Below are positions 17,481 through 25,929 of a stretch of 45,291 nt of DNA, one piece after another. Under the pieces are notes generated by a model. It searched no databases and was not told the DNA's origin. It saw only the letters and a list, made by a program, of their open reading frames with translations. Both the position numbers and the translations under genes were made by a program. Origin of the DNA: JASLDZ01 sp964242895 (GTDB taxonomy: Bacteria > Pseudomonadota > Alphaproteobacteria > Caulobacterales > Caulobacteraceae). The stretch is from assembly GCA_964242895.1 (NCBI GenBank), contig CAXTBN010000018.1:1-45291 (forward strand), read 5' to 3'. The number at the start of each line of letters is the position of its first letter. The stretch's first letter is position 1.

Positions 17481-17912
17481 TCAGGCGGCGCGGAACGCCA
17501 TGGCCACGCCGTTCATGCAGTAGCGCAGGCCGGTCGGCTTGGGTCCGTCGTCGAAGACGTGGCCCAGGTGACCGCCGCAGCGCGCGCAGTGCACCTCCGT
17601 GCGGGTCATGAACAGGGATCGGTCGGCCGTGGTCTCGACGGCGGTCTTGGAGATCGGCTGATAGAAGGACGGCCATCCGGTCCCGCTCTCGAATTTCGTG
17701 CGGCTGTCGTACACGGGGTTCGCGCAGGCGGCGCAGACGAACACGCCGCGACGGTGCTCGTCGTTGAGCGGGCTCGTGTAGGGCCGCTCGGTGCCCGCTT
17801 GGCGCAGCACGTCGAAGGCGGCGGGCGACAAGGTGCGCTTCCATTCGGCGTCGGTCTTCTCGACGGGATAGCGCTTGCCTGCGCTCGCGGCCGGCTTGGA
17901 CTGGAAGAACAT
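17481..17912 (-). CDS. msrB: Peptide methionine-R-sulfoxide reductase MsrB
   Basis: 143 residues. It reduces the R epimer of methionine sulfoxide. The zinc site is formed by Cys60/Cys63 (CAAC) and Cys109/Cys112 (CARC). The catalytic cysteine is Cys132 in LRYCMNGVAM. FESGTGWPSFYQPI and GHLGHVFDDGPKPTGLRYC are family blocks. The resolving cysteine found in some forms is not evident. ATG 17912 has GGAG upstream at slightly long spacing. There is no signal peptide, so it is cytoplasmic, like the msrA at 12.3 kb. Confidence 0.96.
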   Translation of the reverse strand: MFFQSKPAASAGKRYPVEKTDAEWKRTLSPAAFDVLRQAGTERPYTSPLNDEHRRGVFVCAACANPVYDSRTKFESGTGWPSFYQPISKTAVETTADRSLFMTRTEVHCARCGGHLGHVFDDGPKPTGLRYCMNGVAMAFRAA

Positions 17913-17962
17913 GCGGGGGCGTCTCCTTGGTCGCGCAGATATAGGCGCCCCCCGCCGCCCGA

Positions 17963-18883
17963 TCAGCCCCGGGTGGAGCGCTCCGCACCGAGCTGGCGGA
18001 AGATCTTCTGCCCCTGCTCACCGCCGGTGGCGTAGGCGCGCTGGCCGGCCTCGTCGGCGATCTGCGCCCAGTGGTCGCGGACGCCCTCGGCGGTGAGTTC
18101 GCCGTTCAGGTTCACGCCCTCGGTCTCGTAGATGCGCGACAGCGCGAACACGCCGGCCCCCGCCGCCAGCACCGCGCCCGTCGGGGCGCCGTCGCTGGCG
18201 AGGTAGACGACGCCGGGCGTGACGCTCTCGGGCTTCAGCTGGTCGAGCACCTCCTGGCTCATCAAGCCCTCGGTCATGCGCGTGGCGGCCACCGGCGAGA
18301 TGGCGTTGATGTGGACACCGTTCTTCTGGCCCTCGATCTTGATCGTGTTCATGAAGCCGACGATCCCGAGCTTGGCCGCGCCGTAGTTCGATTGGCCGAA
18401 GTTGCCGTACAGGCCGGACGACGAGGTGGTGCAGACGATGCGGCCGTAGTTCTGCGCCTTCATGATCTCCCACAGCGCCTTCACCGGCTTGACCGTGCCC
18501 ATCAGGTGCACGTTCAGCACGAATTCGAAGTCGGCGATCGACATCTTGGAGAAGCTCTTGTCGCGCAGCACGCCGGCGTTGGCGATCAGCACGTCGACGC
18601 GGCCCCACTGGTCCATGGCCTGCTTGACCATGAGCTCCACGCCCGCGTCGTCGGTCACCGAGGAGCCGTTGGCGATGGCCTCGCCGCCCGCCGCCACGAT
18701 CTCGGCCACCACGGCCTCGGCCGCCGCCGAGTTGCCGCCCGAGCCGTCCATGGACCCGCCCAGGTCGTTGACGACCACCTTGGCGCCGCGCCGCGCCAGC
18801 TCCAGCGCGTGCTGCTTGCCGAGGCCGCCGCCCGCGCCCGTGACGATGGCCGTCTTGCCGTCGAAGCGGATGTCCTGAGCCAC
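17963..18883 (-). CDS. SDR-family 3-hydroxyacyl-CoA dehydrogenase-like oxidoreductase
   Basis: 306 residues. Nucleotide-binding TGAGGGLG is at 15-22, NAG at 102-104, the active-site Ser within TSSSG at about 153-156, and Tyr167/Lys171 in SNYGAAKLG. The sequence (KVVVNDLGGSMDGSG; GRIVCTTSSSGLYGNFGQSNYGAAK) resembles the dehydrogenase part of peroxisomal multifunctional enzyme 2 (HSD17B4), so a fatty acyl- or steroid-CoA substrate is likely. GTG 18883 has AAGGAG 8 bases upstream; the longer in-frame start at 18949 adds 22 residues with no family match. Confidence 0.9.
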   Translation of the reverse strand: MAQDIRFDGKTAIVTGAGGGLGKQHALELARRGAKVVVNDLGGSMDGSGGNSAAAEAVVAEIVAAGGEAIANGSSVTDDAGVELMVKQAMDQWGRVDVLIANAGVLRDKSFSKMSIADFEFVLNVHLMGTVKPVKALWEIMKAQNYGRIVCTTSSSGLYGNFGQSNYGAAKLGIVGFMNTIKIEGQKNGVHINAISPVAATRMTEGLMSQEVLDQLKPESVTPGVVYLASDGAPTGAVLAAGAGVFALSRIYETEGVNLNGELTAEGVRDHWAQIADEAGQRAYATGGEQGQKIFRQLGAERSTRG

Positions 18884-19039
18884 GCGCCTGTCTCCTTGAT
18901 CGCTGTCGGATTCGGCGGCGTCAGTGGGCGGAGGCCGGCCGCGCGTCAAGCACGCGCAGGCCCGTGACTCGCCCGGGTCCGCGCGCTACCGCTGCGCTTC
19001 GCAAGAGGGCCGCGCGGACGGCCGAGAGGAGACATGTCC

Positions 19040-21094
19040 ATGCGGCTGCGGGAACTCCTGGCCGGCGCGAGCGCGCTTGCGGCCTCGGCGCTCTTGGTGT
19101 CCGGCGCGCACGCCGACGAGGGCATGTGGACCTTCGACAACTTCCCGGCCGCCAAGGTGAAGGCCGCCTACGGCGTGGACATCACGCCCGCCTGGCTGGC
19201 GCACGTGCAGCGCTCGGCGGTGCGGCTGGCCGGCGGCTGCTCGGCCTCGGTGGTCTCGGCCGAGGGGCTGGTGCTGACCAACAACCACTGCGTCAGCGAC
19301 TGCGCGCAGAACCTGGGCGCGCCGGGCCAGGACACCTTCAAGCAGGGCTACATCGCCGCCGGCCGGGAGGCGGAGAAGACCTGCGCCGGCCAGCAGGCGG
19401 AGATCCTGCTCGAGATCAGCGACGTCACGCCCAAGGTCACGGCCGCGGGGCAGGGGCTCTCCGGCGCGGCGCTCGTGCAGGCGCGCCAGGGCGTCACGAG
19501 CGCTATCGAGACGCAGGGCTGCGGCGGTGATCCCAAGCTGCGCTGCCAGGTGGTGCGGCTGTACCAGGGCGGACAGTACAAGCTCTATCGGTACCGCAAG
19601 TATTCGGATGTGCGGCTGGTGTTCTCTCCGGGAACGCAGGCGGCCTTCTTCGGCGGCGATCCGGACAACTTCAACTTTCCGCGCTACGACCTCGATAGCG
19701 CGTTCCTGCGCCTGTACGAGGACGGCAAGCCCGCCCGCACGCCCGACCACCTGACCTGGAACCCCTCGCCCCCCAAGGATGGTGAGCCCGTGTTCGTGGC
19801 GGGCGACCCGGGCGGCACCGACCGGCAGCTGACCGTCTCGCAGCTGGAGGCGCAGCGCGACATCAGCCTGCCGCAGACGATGGTCGGCATGGCCGAGCTG
19901 CGCGGGCGGCTCATCCAGTTCGGCGAGCAGAGCCCCGAGAACGCACGCATCTCCGGCGAGGACCTGTTCGGCCTGGAGAACAGCTACAAGGTCTTCTACG
20001 GCCGCTTCTTCACCCTGCAGGACAGGGCGTTCATGGACGCCAAGCGCGCGCAGGAGGCCGAGCTGCGCGCCAAGGCGGGCGCGGCCGGCGCGGGCGACCC
20101 GTGGGCCGCCATCGCCGCCACGCGCGCGGCCCGACAGGAGCTGTACGACCCCTACCGCTACGTCGAGGGCGGGCCTCAGTCCGAGCTGTTCGCCTACGCC
20201 CGCACCCTGGTGCGCGCCGCCGCCGAGCGCGAAAAGCCTTCGGCCGAGCGCCTGCCCGGCTTCGCCGACAGCCAGCTGCCGCTCGTGCAGAAGCAGCTGC
20301 TCGACGCGCGGCCGGTGGAGAAGCCGCTGGAGCGGCTGGAGGTGGAGTTCTGGCTCCTCAAGGCGCGCGAGCACCTCACCGCCGACGACGAGAACACCAA
20401 GCTCCTGCTCGGCCGCGAGAGCCCCGAAGCCCTTTCCGCGCGCCTGGTGGACGGCTCGAAGCTGGGCGACCCGGCGGTGCGCAAGGCGCTGTTCGACGGC
20501 GGCATGGCCGCGGTGCAGGCCAGCTCCGATCCCATGGTCCAGTACGCCCTGCGCATCGACCCGGCCGCCCGCGCCGTGCGCAAGCAGTGGGAGAACCGCG
20601 TCACGGGCCCGGTGCTGCAGCCCACCGAGCAGATCGCCCGCGCGCGCTTCGCCGCCTACGGCGACAGCATCTATCCGGACGCGACCTTCACCCTGCGGCT
20701 CTCCTACGGGAAGATCGCCGGCTGGACGGAGAAGGGGCGCCCCGTGCCGTCCTTCACCTACTTCAGCGGATTATGGGACCGCGCCACCGGCGCCGCGCCC
20801 TTCGACCTGGACCCGCGGTGGACCGCGGCCAAGAGCAAGCTGAACCCGGGCACGGTGTTCGACATCTCCACCACCAACGACATCATCGGCGGCAACTCGG
20901 GCTCGCCGCTGATCAACGCCCGCGGCGAGGTGATCGGGGCCATCTTCGACGGCAACATTCACAGCCTCGGCGGCGACTACGGCTACGACCCGGCGCTGAA
21001 CCGGTCGGTCGCGGTCTCGGCGGCGGCGGTGAACGAGGCGCTGTCCAAGGTCTACGGCCAGGACGGACTCGTGCGCGAGCTGAACGGCAAGTGA
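19040..21094 (+). CDS. S46 family dipeptidyl-peptidase (DPP7/DPP11 type)
   Basis: 684 residues after choosing ATG 19040, which has AGGAG 8 bases upstream (the ATG at 19034 is only 2 bases away from it). A signal peptide (about 1-25) precedes the mature DEGMWTFDNFP start typical of S46. The chymotrypsin-fold triad is marked by TNNHCV (His83), an Asp near FFGGDPDNFNFPR, and the Ser in GGNSGSPL. The residue after FD in AIFDGNIH is Gly; in characterised enzymes Gly here goes with hydrophobic P1 (DPP7) and Arg with Asp/Glu (DPP11), so a DPP7-like specificity is inferred. It likely works in the periplasm, removing dipeptides from peptides. Confidence 0.93.
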   Translation: MRLRELLAGASALAASALLVSGAHADEGMWTFDNFPAAKVKAAYGVDITPAWLAHVQRSAVRLAGGCSASVVSAEGLVLTNNHCVSDCAQNLGAPGQDTFKQGYIAAGREAEKTCAGQQAEILLEISDVTPKVTAAGQGLSGAALVQARQGVTSAIETQGCGGDPKLRCQVVRLYQGGQYKLYRYRKYSDVRLVFSPGTQAAFFGGDPDNFNFPRYDLDSAFLRLYEDGKPARTPDHLTWNPSPPKDGEPVFVAGDPGGTDRQLTVSQLEAQRDISLPQTMVGMAELRGRLIQFGEQSPENARISGEDLFGLENSYKVFYGRFFTLQDRAFMDAKRAQEAELRAKAGAAGAGDPWAAIAATRAARQELYDPYRYVEGGPQSELFAYARTLVRAAAEREKPSAERLPGFADSQLPLVQKQLLDARPVEKPLERLEVEFWLLKAREHLTADDENTKLLLGRESPEALSARLVDGSKLGDPAVRKALFDGGMAAVQASSDPMVQYALRIDPAARAVRKQWENRVTGPVLQPTEQIARARFAAYGDSIYPDATFTLRLSYGKIAGWTEKGRPVPSFTYFSGLWDRATGAAPFDLDPRWTAAKSKLNPGTVFDISTTNDIIGGNSGSPLINARGEVIGAIFDGNIHSLGGDYGYDPALNRSVAVSAAAVNEALSKVYGQDGLVRELNGK

Positions 21095-21101
21095 GTCGCT
21101 G

Positions 21102-22379
21102 ATGGGCGGATGGTCACCGCAGAGCCTCGTCGGCCTGTTCGGCGTGATCGGGCTCTGCTGGGCGCTGTCGGAACGGCGAAGCGCCTTTCCTTGGCGGCTC
21201 GCGGGGGTGGCGCTGGCGATCCAAGTGGCGCTGGTCCTGCTGCTGTTCGGCCTGCCGCAGGCGCAGGCGGCGCTGAGCGGCGTGAACGCGGCGGTGGACG
21301 CCCTGGCGGGCTCCACGCAGGCGGGCGCGCAGTTCGTGTTCGGCTTCCTGGCCGGGGGCGATCCGCCTTACGCGCTGACCGCCTCCAGCCCGCCGTTCCT
21401 GTTCGCCTTCCGCGTGCTGCCGGTGATCCTGGTGATCTGCGCGCTCTCGGCGCTGCTGTGGCACTGGCGCGTGCTGCGGTGGGCGACGGCGGCGTTCGGG
21501 GCGGTGTTCCAGCGCACGCTGGGCCTGCGCGGCCCGCCGGCGCTGGCGGTGGCGGCGACCATCTTCATGGGGCAGGTCGAGGGGCCGATCTTCATCCGCT
21601 CCTACCTCGACCGGCTGAGCCGCTCCGAGCTGTTCATGCTCATGGCGGTCGGCATGAGCTGCGTGTCGGGCTCCACCATGGTGGCCTACGCGACGATCCT
21701 GAAGGCGAGCCTGCCCAACGCGGCCGCTCACGTGCTCACGGCCTCCATCATCTCGGCCCCCGCCGGCGTGCTCCTGGCGCGCATCCTGGTGCCCGCGGCG
21801 GCCGCCGAGGCGGAGGCGCCGTTCGAGGCGGGCGCGGAGAAGACCTACGACTCCAGCATCGACGCGGTGATCAAGGGCACGGGCGACGGGCTGGCCGTGG
21901 TGCTGAACGTGGCCGCGACGCTGATCGTGTTCGTGGCGCTGATCGCGCTCGCCGACCGCCTCCTGGGCGCCCTGCCGTGGGTGGCGGGCGCGCCGCTCTC
22001 CATCGAGCGAGGGCTGGCGGTGGTGTTCCACCCCGTCGCCTGGGCGCTGGGTCTGCCATGGGGCGAGGCGGCCGTGGGCGGGCGGCTCCTGGGCGTGAAG
22101 CTGGTGCTGACGGAGTTCACCGCCTTCATCCAGCTGGGAGCCGTCCCCGCCGGGGCGCTCTCCGACCGCTCGCGCATGATCATGACCTACGCCCTGTGCG
22201 GCTTCGCCAACGTGGCCTCGGTGGGGATCAACGTGGCGGGCTTCGGCGTGCTCGCTCCGAACCGCCGCTCCGAGGTGCAGACGCTGGTGTGGAAGGCGCT
22301 GCTGGCCGGCTTCCTCGCCACCTGCATGACTGCGGCGGTGGTGGGCGTGCTGCCGCCGGCGCTGTTCCACCGGGCGTGA
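21102..22379 (+). CDS. Concentrative nucleoside transporter (CNT/NupC family)
   Basis: 425 residues, highly hydrophobic, with 8 or more predicted membrane segments. The CNT signature is present: PPFLFAFRVLPVILVICALSALLWH, FMGQVEGPIFIRSYLDRLSRSELFMLMAVGMSCVSGSTMVAY, and LTEFTAFIQLG followed by ALCGFANVASVGI. These transporters import nucleosides with protons or sodium across the inner membrane. It starts 7 bp after the S46 peptidase stop, so both are probably on one transcript. Confidence 0.93.
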   Translation: MGGWSPQSLVGLFGVIGLCWALSERRSAFPWRLAGVALAIQVALVLLLFGLPQAQAALSGVNAAVDALAGSTQAGAQFVFGFLAGGDPPYALTASSPPFLFAFRVLPVILVICALSALLWHWRVLRWATAAFGAVFQRTLGLRGPPALAVAATIFMGQVEGPIFIRSYLDRLSRSELFMLMAVGMSCVSGSTMVAYATILKASLPNAAAHVLTASIISAPAGVLLARILVPAAAAEAEAPFEAGAEKTYDSSIDAVIKGTGDGLAVVLNVAATLIVFVALIALADRLLGALPWVAGAPLSIERGLAVVFHPVAWALGLPWGEAAVGGRLLGVKLVLTEFTAFIQLGAVPAGALSDRSRMIMTYALCGFANVASVGINVAGFGVLAPNRRSEVQTLVWKALLAGFLATCMTAAVVGVLPPALFHRA

Positions 22380-22449
22380 CAAGCTCGACGAAGCAGGACA
22401 ACGCGGCCCGGATCCGGGCGCGACGACGTCGACGAGAAGGACGAGCGCG

Positions 22450-23070
22450 ATGAAGCTCTACACCAGCCGCCGCGCGCCCAACCCCCGCCGGGTCGCCTGG
22501 ATCATGGCGGAGAAGGGGATCACCGACGTGGAGGTGGTCGAGGTCGACCTCCTGCGCGGCGAGCACCGCACGCCCGAGTACCTGGCCCGCGCCGGCTGGC
22601 CCAACTCGCCCGCCCTGGAGCTGGACGACGGGACCACGGTCACCGAGTCGGTGGCCATCGGCCGCTACCTGGAGAGCCTCCACCCCGAGCCGAACCTCTA
22701 CGGCCGCTCGCCGTCGGAGGTCGCCGTCGTCGAGATGTGGACGCGCCGGGCCGAGCTGACCGTCGCCATGCCGTTCATGCAGATGGTCCGCCACACCCAC
22801 CCGGCCATGGTGGCGCTGGCGGGCGCGCAGAGCCCGGAGTTCGCCGCCGTCAGCCGCGAGCAGGGCGAGCGCAGCCTGCAGGCGTTCGACCGCCGCCTCG
22901 CGGAGAGCGCCTGGGTCGCGGGCGACCGCATCACGGTCGCCGACATCGTGGCCTACACGGGCCTGGATTTCGGCCGCATGATCCAGCACCGCCCGTCCGA
23001 GGGCCTCACCGACCTCGCGCGCTGGATGAGCGACATGCGCGCGCGACCGGCCGCGGCGGCGGGGATGTGA
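22450..23070 (+). CDS. Glutathione S-transferase family protein
   Basis: 206 residues, soluble. The N-terminal thioredoxin-like domain (MKLYTSRRAPNPRRVAW to ESLHP) has NSPALELDDGTTVTESVAIGRYL, with the glutathione-binding Glu-Ser pair. An all-helical C-terminal domain follows, with RLAESAWVAGDRITVADI, the N-capping box motif. RRAPNPRRV in place of a Cys/Ser-Pro motif leaves the catalytic residue unclear. AAGGA lies upstream of the ATG. Its stop overlaps the start of the 2H phosphoesterase gene by 4 bp. Confidence 0.92.
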   Translation: MKLYTSRRAPNPRRVAWIMAEKGITDVEVVEVDLLRGEHRTPEYLARAGWPNSPALELDDGTTVTESVAIGRYLESLHPEPNLYGRSPSEVAVVEMWTRRAELTVAMPFMQMVRHTHPAMVALAGAQSPEFAAVSREQGERSLQAFDRRLAESAWVAGDRITVADIVAYTGLDFGRMIQHRPSEGLTDLARWMSDMRARPAAAAGM

Positions 23071-23576
23071 GCGACGCCGCCCCGCTGATCCTGGCGCTGC
23101 GGCTGGACGAAGCGAGCTTCGCCCGTCTCGACGCCCTGCGCCACGCGCACTTCCCGCCCGCGATCAATCACCTGCGCGCGCACCTGACGCTGTTCCACCA
23201 CCTGCCGGGCGACCGGCTTGAGGACGTGACGGCCGCCCTCATCGCCGCCGCCGGATGCGCGCCCTTCCCGGTGGCCTTCCCCGGTGTGCGGAGCCTCGGC
23301 CGCGGCGTGGCGGCGGAGGTGGGGTCGCCCGAGCTTGTACGCCTTCGCGCGGACCTCGCCGCACGCTTCCGCCCACACCTCACGCCGCAGGACGCGCAGG
23401 GCTTCCGCCCGCACGTGACGGTGCAGAACAAGGTCGATCCCGCCGACGCCCGCGCGCTGAAGGCCGAACTCGAAGCGGCATGGACGTCGTGGGAGGGGCG
23501 GGGAGAGGGCCTTCTGCTCCACCGCTACCGCGGCGGCCCGTGGGAGGCTGAGGGGGCGTTCCTGTTCCGCGGCTGA
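23067..23576 (+). CDS. 2'-5' RNA ligase / 2H phosphoesterase family protein
   Basis: 169 residues from a GTG in a GTGA overlap with the GST gene. Two HxT motifs mark the 2H superfamily: His39-Leu-Thr41 in AHLTLFHHL and His116-Val-Thr118 in RPHVTVQNKV. Such proteins open 2',3'-cyclic phosphates or join tRNA halves in vitro; the in vivo job of this subgroup is unknown. Coupling to a GST gives no clue. Its stop is 4 bp from the stop of the convergent kdsD. Confidence 0.85.
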   Translation: MSDAAPLILALRLDEASFARLDALRHAHFPPAINHLRAHLTLFHHLPGDRLEDVTAALIAAAGCAPFPVAFPGVRSLGRGVAAEVGSPELVRLRADLAARFRPHLTPQDAQGFRPHVTVQNKVDPADARALKAELEAAWTSWEGRGEGLLLHRYRGGPWEAEGAFLFRG

Positions 23577-23580
23577 CGGC

Positions 23581-24546
23581 TCAGGCCACGCCGGAGCGCA
23601 GCAGGTCGTGCACGTGGAGCACCCCCACCGGCCGCTCGTCCTCGACCACGAACAGAACGGTGATGCGGCTGTCGTTCATCAGGCGCAGGGCCTCGGCGGC
23701 CAGGGCGTCGGGGTCGGTGGTCTTGGGCGCGCGGGTCATCACCTGGCCGGCGGTGTGTCCCATCAGCCCGTCCATGTGGCGGCGCAGGTCGCCGTCGGTG
23801 ATCAGGCCCACGAGCCGGCCCGCCCCATCCGTCACGCCCGCGCAGCCGAAGCGCTTCTCCGTCATGGTCAGGAGCGCCGACTCCATCGGCGCGTCCTCGC
23901 CGACCAGGGGCAGTTCCGGGCCGGAGTGCATCAGCTCGGCCACGCTGCGCAGCGCCGCGCCCAGCTTGCCGCCGGGATGGAACAGTCGGAAGTCGTGCGG
24001 GCCGAAGCCGCGCCGCTCCATCAGCGCCACGGCCAGGGCGTCGCCCAGCGCCATCTGCAGGGTGGTGGAGGTGGTGGGCGCGTCCACGGCCACGGGCGCC
24101 TCCTCGATGTCGGGGATCAGCAGGCGGACGTCGGCGGCTCGCCCCAGCGCCGAGTCGGAACGGCTGGTCATCGCCACCAAAGGCGCCCCGAAACGGCGGG
24201 AGAAGGCGACCACGTCGGCCAGCTCCCGCGTCTCGCCCGACTTGGACAGCGCCAGCACCGCGTCCTCCGCCGACAGCATGCCCAGGTCGCCGTGGCTGGC
24301 CTCGGTCGGGTGGATGAACATGGCCGGCTGGCCGGTGGAGGCGAAGGTGGCGGCGATCTTGCGCGCCACGTGACCGCTCTTGCCGACGCCCACGCACACG
24401 ATGCGCCCGCCCAGTCGCTCGAACAGCTCCACGGCGCGCCGGAACTCGGGGCCGAGCGTGTCGGACAGTTTCAGGAGCGCGTCGGCCTCGTGCGCCAGCA
24501 CGCGGCGGCCGACCTCGACCACGTCCGTCTCGGGCGCGGGGCTCAC
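23581..24546 (-). CDS. kdsD: Arabinose-5-phosphate isomerase (KpsF/GutQ/KdsD)
   Basis: 321 residues. It converts ribulose-5-phosphate to arabinose-5-phosphate, the first step toward Kdo of lipopolysaccharide. A SIS domain spans about 40-180, with GVGKSGHVARKIAATFASTGQPAMFIHPTEASHGDLG (Lys56, His86) and LFHPGGKLG as catalytic blocks. Two CBS repeats fill about 205-321 (DGAGRLVGLITDGDLRRHM; FVVEDERPVGVLHVHDLL). The GTG start overlaps the stop of an upstream 62-codon gene by 4 bp. In many alphaproteobacteria lptC follows; here the gene ends facing a convergent neighbour. Confidence 0.95.
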   Translation of the reverse strand: MSPAPETDVVEVGRRVLAHEADALLKLSDTLGPEFRRAVELFERLGGRIVCVGVGKSGHVARKIAATFASTGQPAMFIHPTEASHGDLGMLSAEDAVLALSKSGETRELADVVAFSRRFGAPLVAMTSRSDSALGRAADVRLLIPDIEEAPVAVDAPTTSTTLQMALGDALAVALMERRGFGPHDFRLFHPGGKLGAALRSVAELMHSGPELPLVGEDAPMESALLTMTEKRFGCAGVTDGAGRLVGLITDGDLRRHMDGLMGHTAGQVMTRAPKTTDPDALAAEALRLMNDSRITVLFVVEDERPVGVLHVHDLLRSGVA

Positions 24547-24731
24547 CGCGGGGCGCCTTTGGCGCCGCGCAGGGCGGGCGCGGCCGCGGCGGGGACTGGC
24601 TTCAGGGGCGCGAGCGGGTGCCCGAACGCCCCCGGCGAGCGCGCGCCGAGCCCTTGCGGCGTCACCAGCGCCAGGCCGACCAGGACGGCGGCGGCGACGG
24701 CGGCGAGCGCGAAGAAAAGCGGGTTCGACAT
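24543..24731 (-). CDS. 62-residue single-pass membrane protein coupled to kdsD
   Basis: ATG at 24731. A hydrophobic helix at about 5-25 (FFALAAVAAAVLVGLALV) is followed by PQGLGARSPGAFGHPLAPL and a short Ala/Pro tail. The reading frame ends in a GTGA overlap with kdsD, which argues for a real, translationally coupled gene. No clear Shine-Dalgarno is seen. The PQGxGxxSPGxFG segment looks conserved, but I do not know the family. A membrane protein coupled to Kdo precursor synthesis could belong to envelope biogenesis; this is inference from position only. Confidence 0.6.
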   Translation of the reverse strand: MSNPLFFALAAVAAAVLVGLALVTPQGLGARSPGAFGHPLAPLKPVPAAAAPALRGAKGAPR

Positions 24732-24873
24732 GGGCTTTCGGAGGGGTCCGGCGGCCGCGCCCGGTGCGGCGCGGCGGCCCTCTGCTTGACGGGCCGCGAG
24801 CGCGCTTCTAGCCGCCCCGGTGCGCGAACGCACCCCCGCCGTCGGCCGTCGCCGGCCTGTCCCCGGAGACCGC

Positions 24874-25584
24874 ATGCCCGACCTCGTCCTCCTTCGCCAC
24901 GGCCAGAGCGCCTGGAACCTGGAGAACCGCTTCACCGGCTGGGTGGACGTCGACCTGTCCGAGCGGGGGATCGCCGAGGCCGAGCGCGCGGGGCTGCTGA
25001 TCGCCGAGGCGGGGCTGCAGTTCGACCGCGCCTTCACCTCCGTGCTGACCCGCGCGATCCGCACGGGGAACATGGCGCTGCGCCTGTCCGGGCAGCTCTG
25101 GATACCCATGGAGAAGGATTGGCGGCTGAACGAGCGGCACTACGGAGGACTGACGGGGCTCGACAAGGCCGAGACCGCGGCCCGCCACGGCGAGGCGCAG
25201 GTGCACGTCTGGCGGCGTTCGTACGACATCCCGCCGCCGCCCCTCGCGCCGAGCGGCGCTTACGATTTCGCCACCGACCGTCGCTACGCCGGCGCACCGA
25301 TCCCGGACACCGAGAGCCTGAAGACCACGCTGGAGCGCGTGCTGCCCTACTGGGAGGAGCGGATCGCGCCCTGTCTGGCGCGGGGGGAGCGGCTGTTGAT
25401 CGCCGCGCACGGCAACTCGCTGCGCGCCATCGTCAAGCACCTGTTCGCCGTGGCTGACGACGAGATCACCGGCGTGGAGATCCCCACGGGCAATCCCCTG
25501 GTCGTCTCCCTCGACGGCGGTGGGCGTCCGTCGGCGGCGCGCTACCTGGACGCGGCGCGCGCCCAGGCGTTGCCGCCGGTGTGA
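24874..25584 (+). CDS. gpmA: 2,3-bisphosphoglycerate-dependent phosphoglycerate mutase
   Basis: 236 residues. It interconverts 3- and 2-phosphoglycerate in glycolysis and gluconeogenesis. The phosphohistidine motif LLRHGQSAWN places His9. Other landmarks are RAIRTG, RLNERHYGGLTGLDKAE (Glu87) and the second catalytic His179 in IAAHGNSLR. ATG 24874 has GGAG 5 bases upstream and gives the canonical N-terminus; an earlier in-frame start adds 18 unrelated residues. Its stop and that of the convergent small gene are both contained in the palindrome TGAGGCCTCA (25582-25591). Confidence 0.96.
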   Translation: MPDLVLLRHGQSAWNLENRFTGWVDVDLSERGIAEAERAGLLIAEAGLQFDRAFTSVLTRAIRTGNMALRLSGQLWIPMEKDWRLNERHYGGLTGLDKAETAARHGEAQVHVWRRSYDIPPPPLAPSGAYDFATDRRYAGAPIPDTESLKTTLERVLPYWEERIAPCLARGERLLIAAHGNSLRAIVKHLFAVADDEITGVEIPTGNPLVVSLDGGGRPSAARYLDAARAQALPPV

Positions 25585-25588
25585 GGCC

Positions 25589-25867
25589 TCAGGCCCGGCC
25601 CGCCACCTGGGCGTTTCCGGCCTCGACCTTGGCGATCAGCCGGTCGGCGGCGGCGGCCAGCTCGTCCTTCTGGTGATTGAAGATCTGCGCCATGGGCACG
25701 ACCTCCGCCGGCAGGCCCGCCGAGTCGCCGCCCTGCGCGACCATGGCCAGGCCCATGTCCGCCACATCGTAGCGGACCTGCAGGCCGGCCTGCTCCAGCT
25801 TGGCCGCCGCGCCGCTGAGCCGCTCGGCGGCGGTCTTCAGATCCACCGGTTGGAAGATGTCGGGCAT
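25589..25867 (-). CDS. Small hypothetical helical protein
   Basis: 92 residues, without signal or membrane segment, predominantly helical with heptad-like Ala/Leu spacing (LKTAAERLSGAAAKLEQAGL; HQKDELAAAADRLIAKVEAGNAQV). ATG 25867 has GGAG 8 bases upstream. The protein begins MPDIFQPVDL and may form a coiled coil. It converges on gpmA with 4 bp between the stops. No family recognised. Confidence 0.65.
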   Translation of the reverse strand: MPDIFQPVDLKTAAERLSGAAAKLEQAGLQVRYDVADMGLAMVAQGGDSAGLPAEVVPMAQIFNHQKDELAAAADRLIAKVEAGNAQVAGRA

Positions 25868-25929
25868 GGTGCGGGCTCCGGGCGAGACGTTCGCCGGGTC
25901 AACCTTCCCGGAGGACGGGGGTTCCGGGA

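Noticed and set aside
18986..20374. 462-codon minus-strand frame opposite the S46 peptidase
   Set aside because: Shadow of a gene with clear catalytic motifs; its residues show no family pattern.
21114..22382. 422-codon minus-strand frame opposite the nucleoside transporter
   Set aside because: Arg/His/Gln-rich complement of a membrane protein; the plus strand has the CNT signature.
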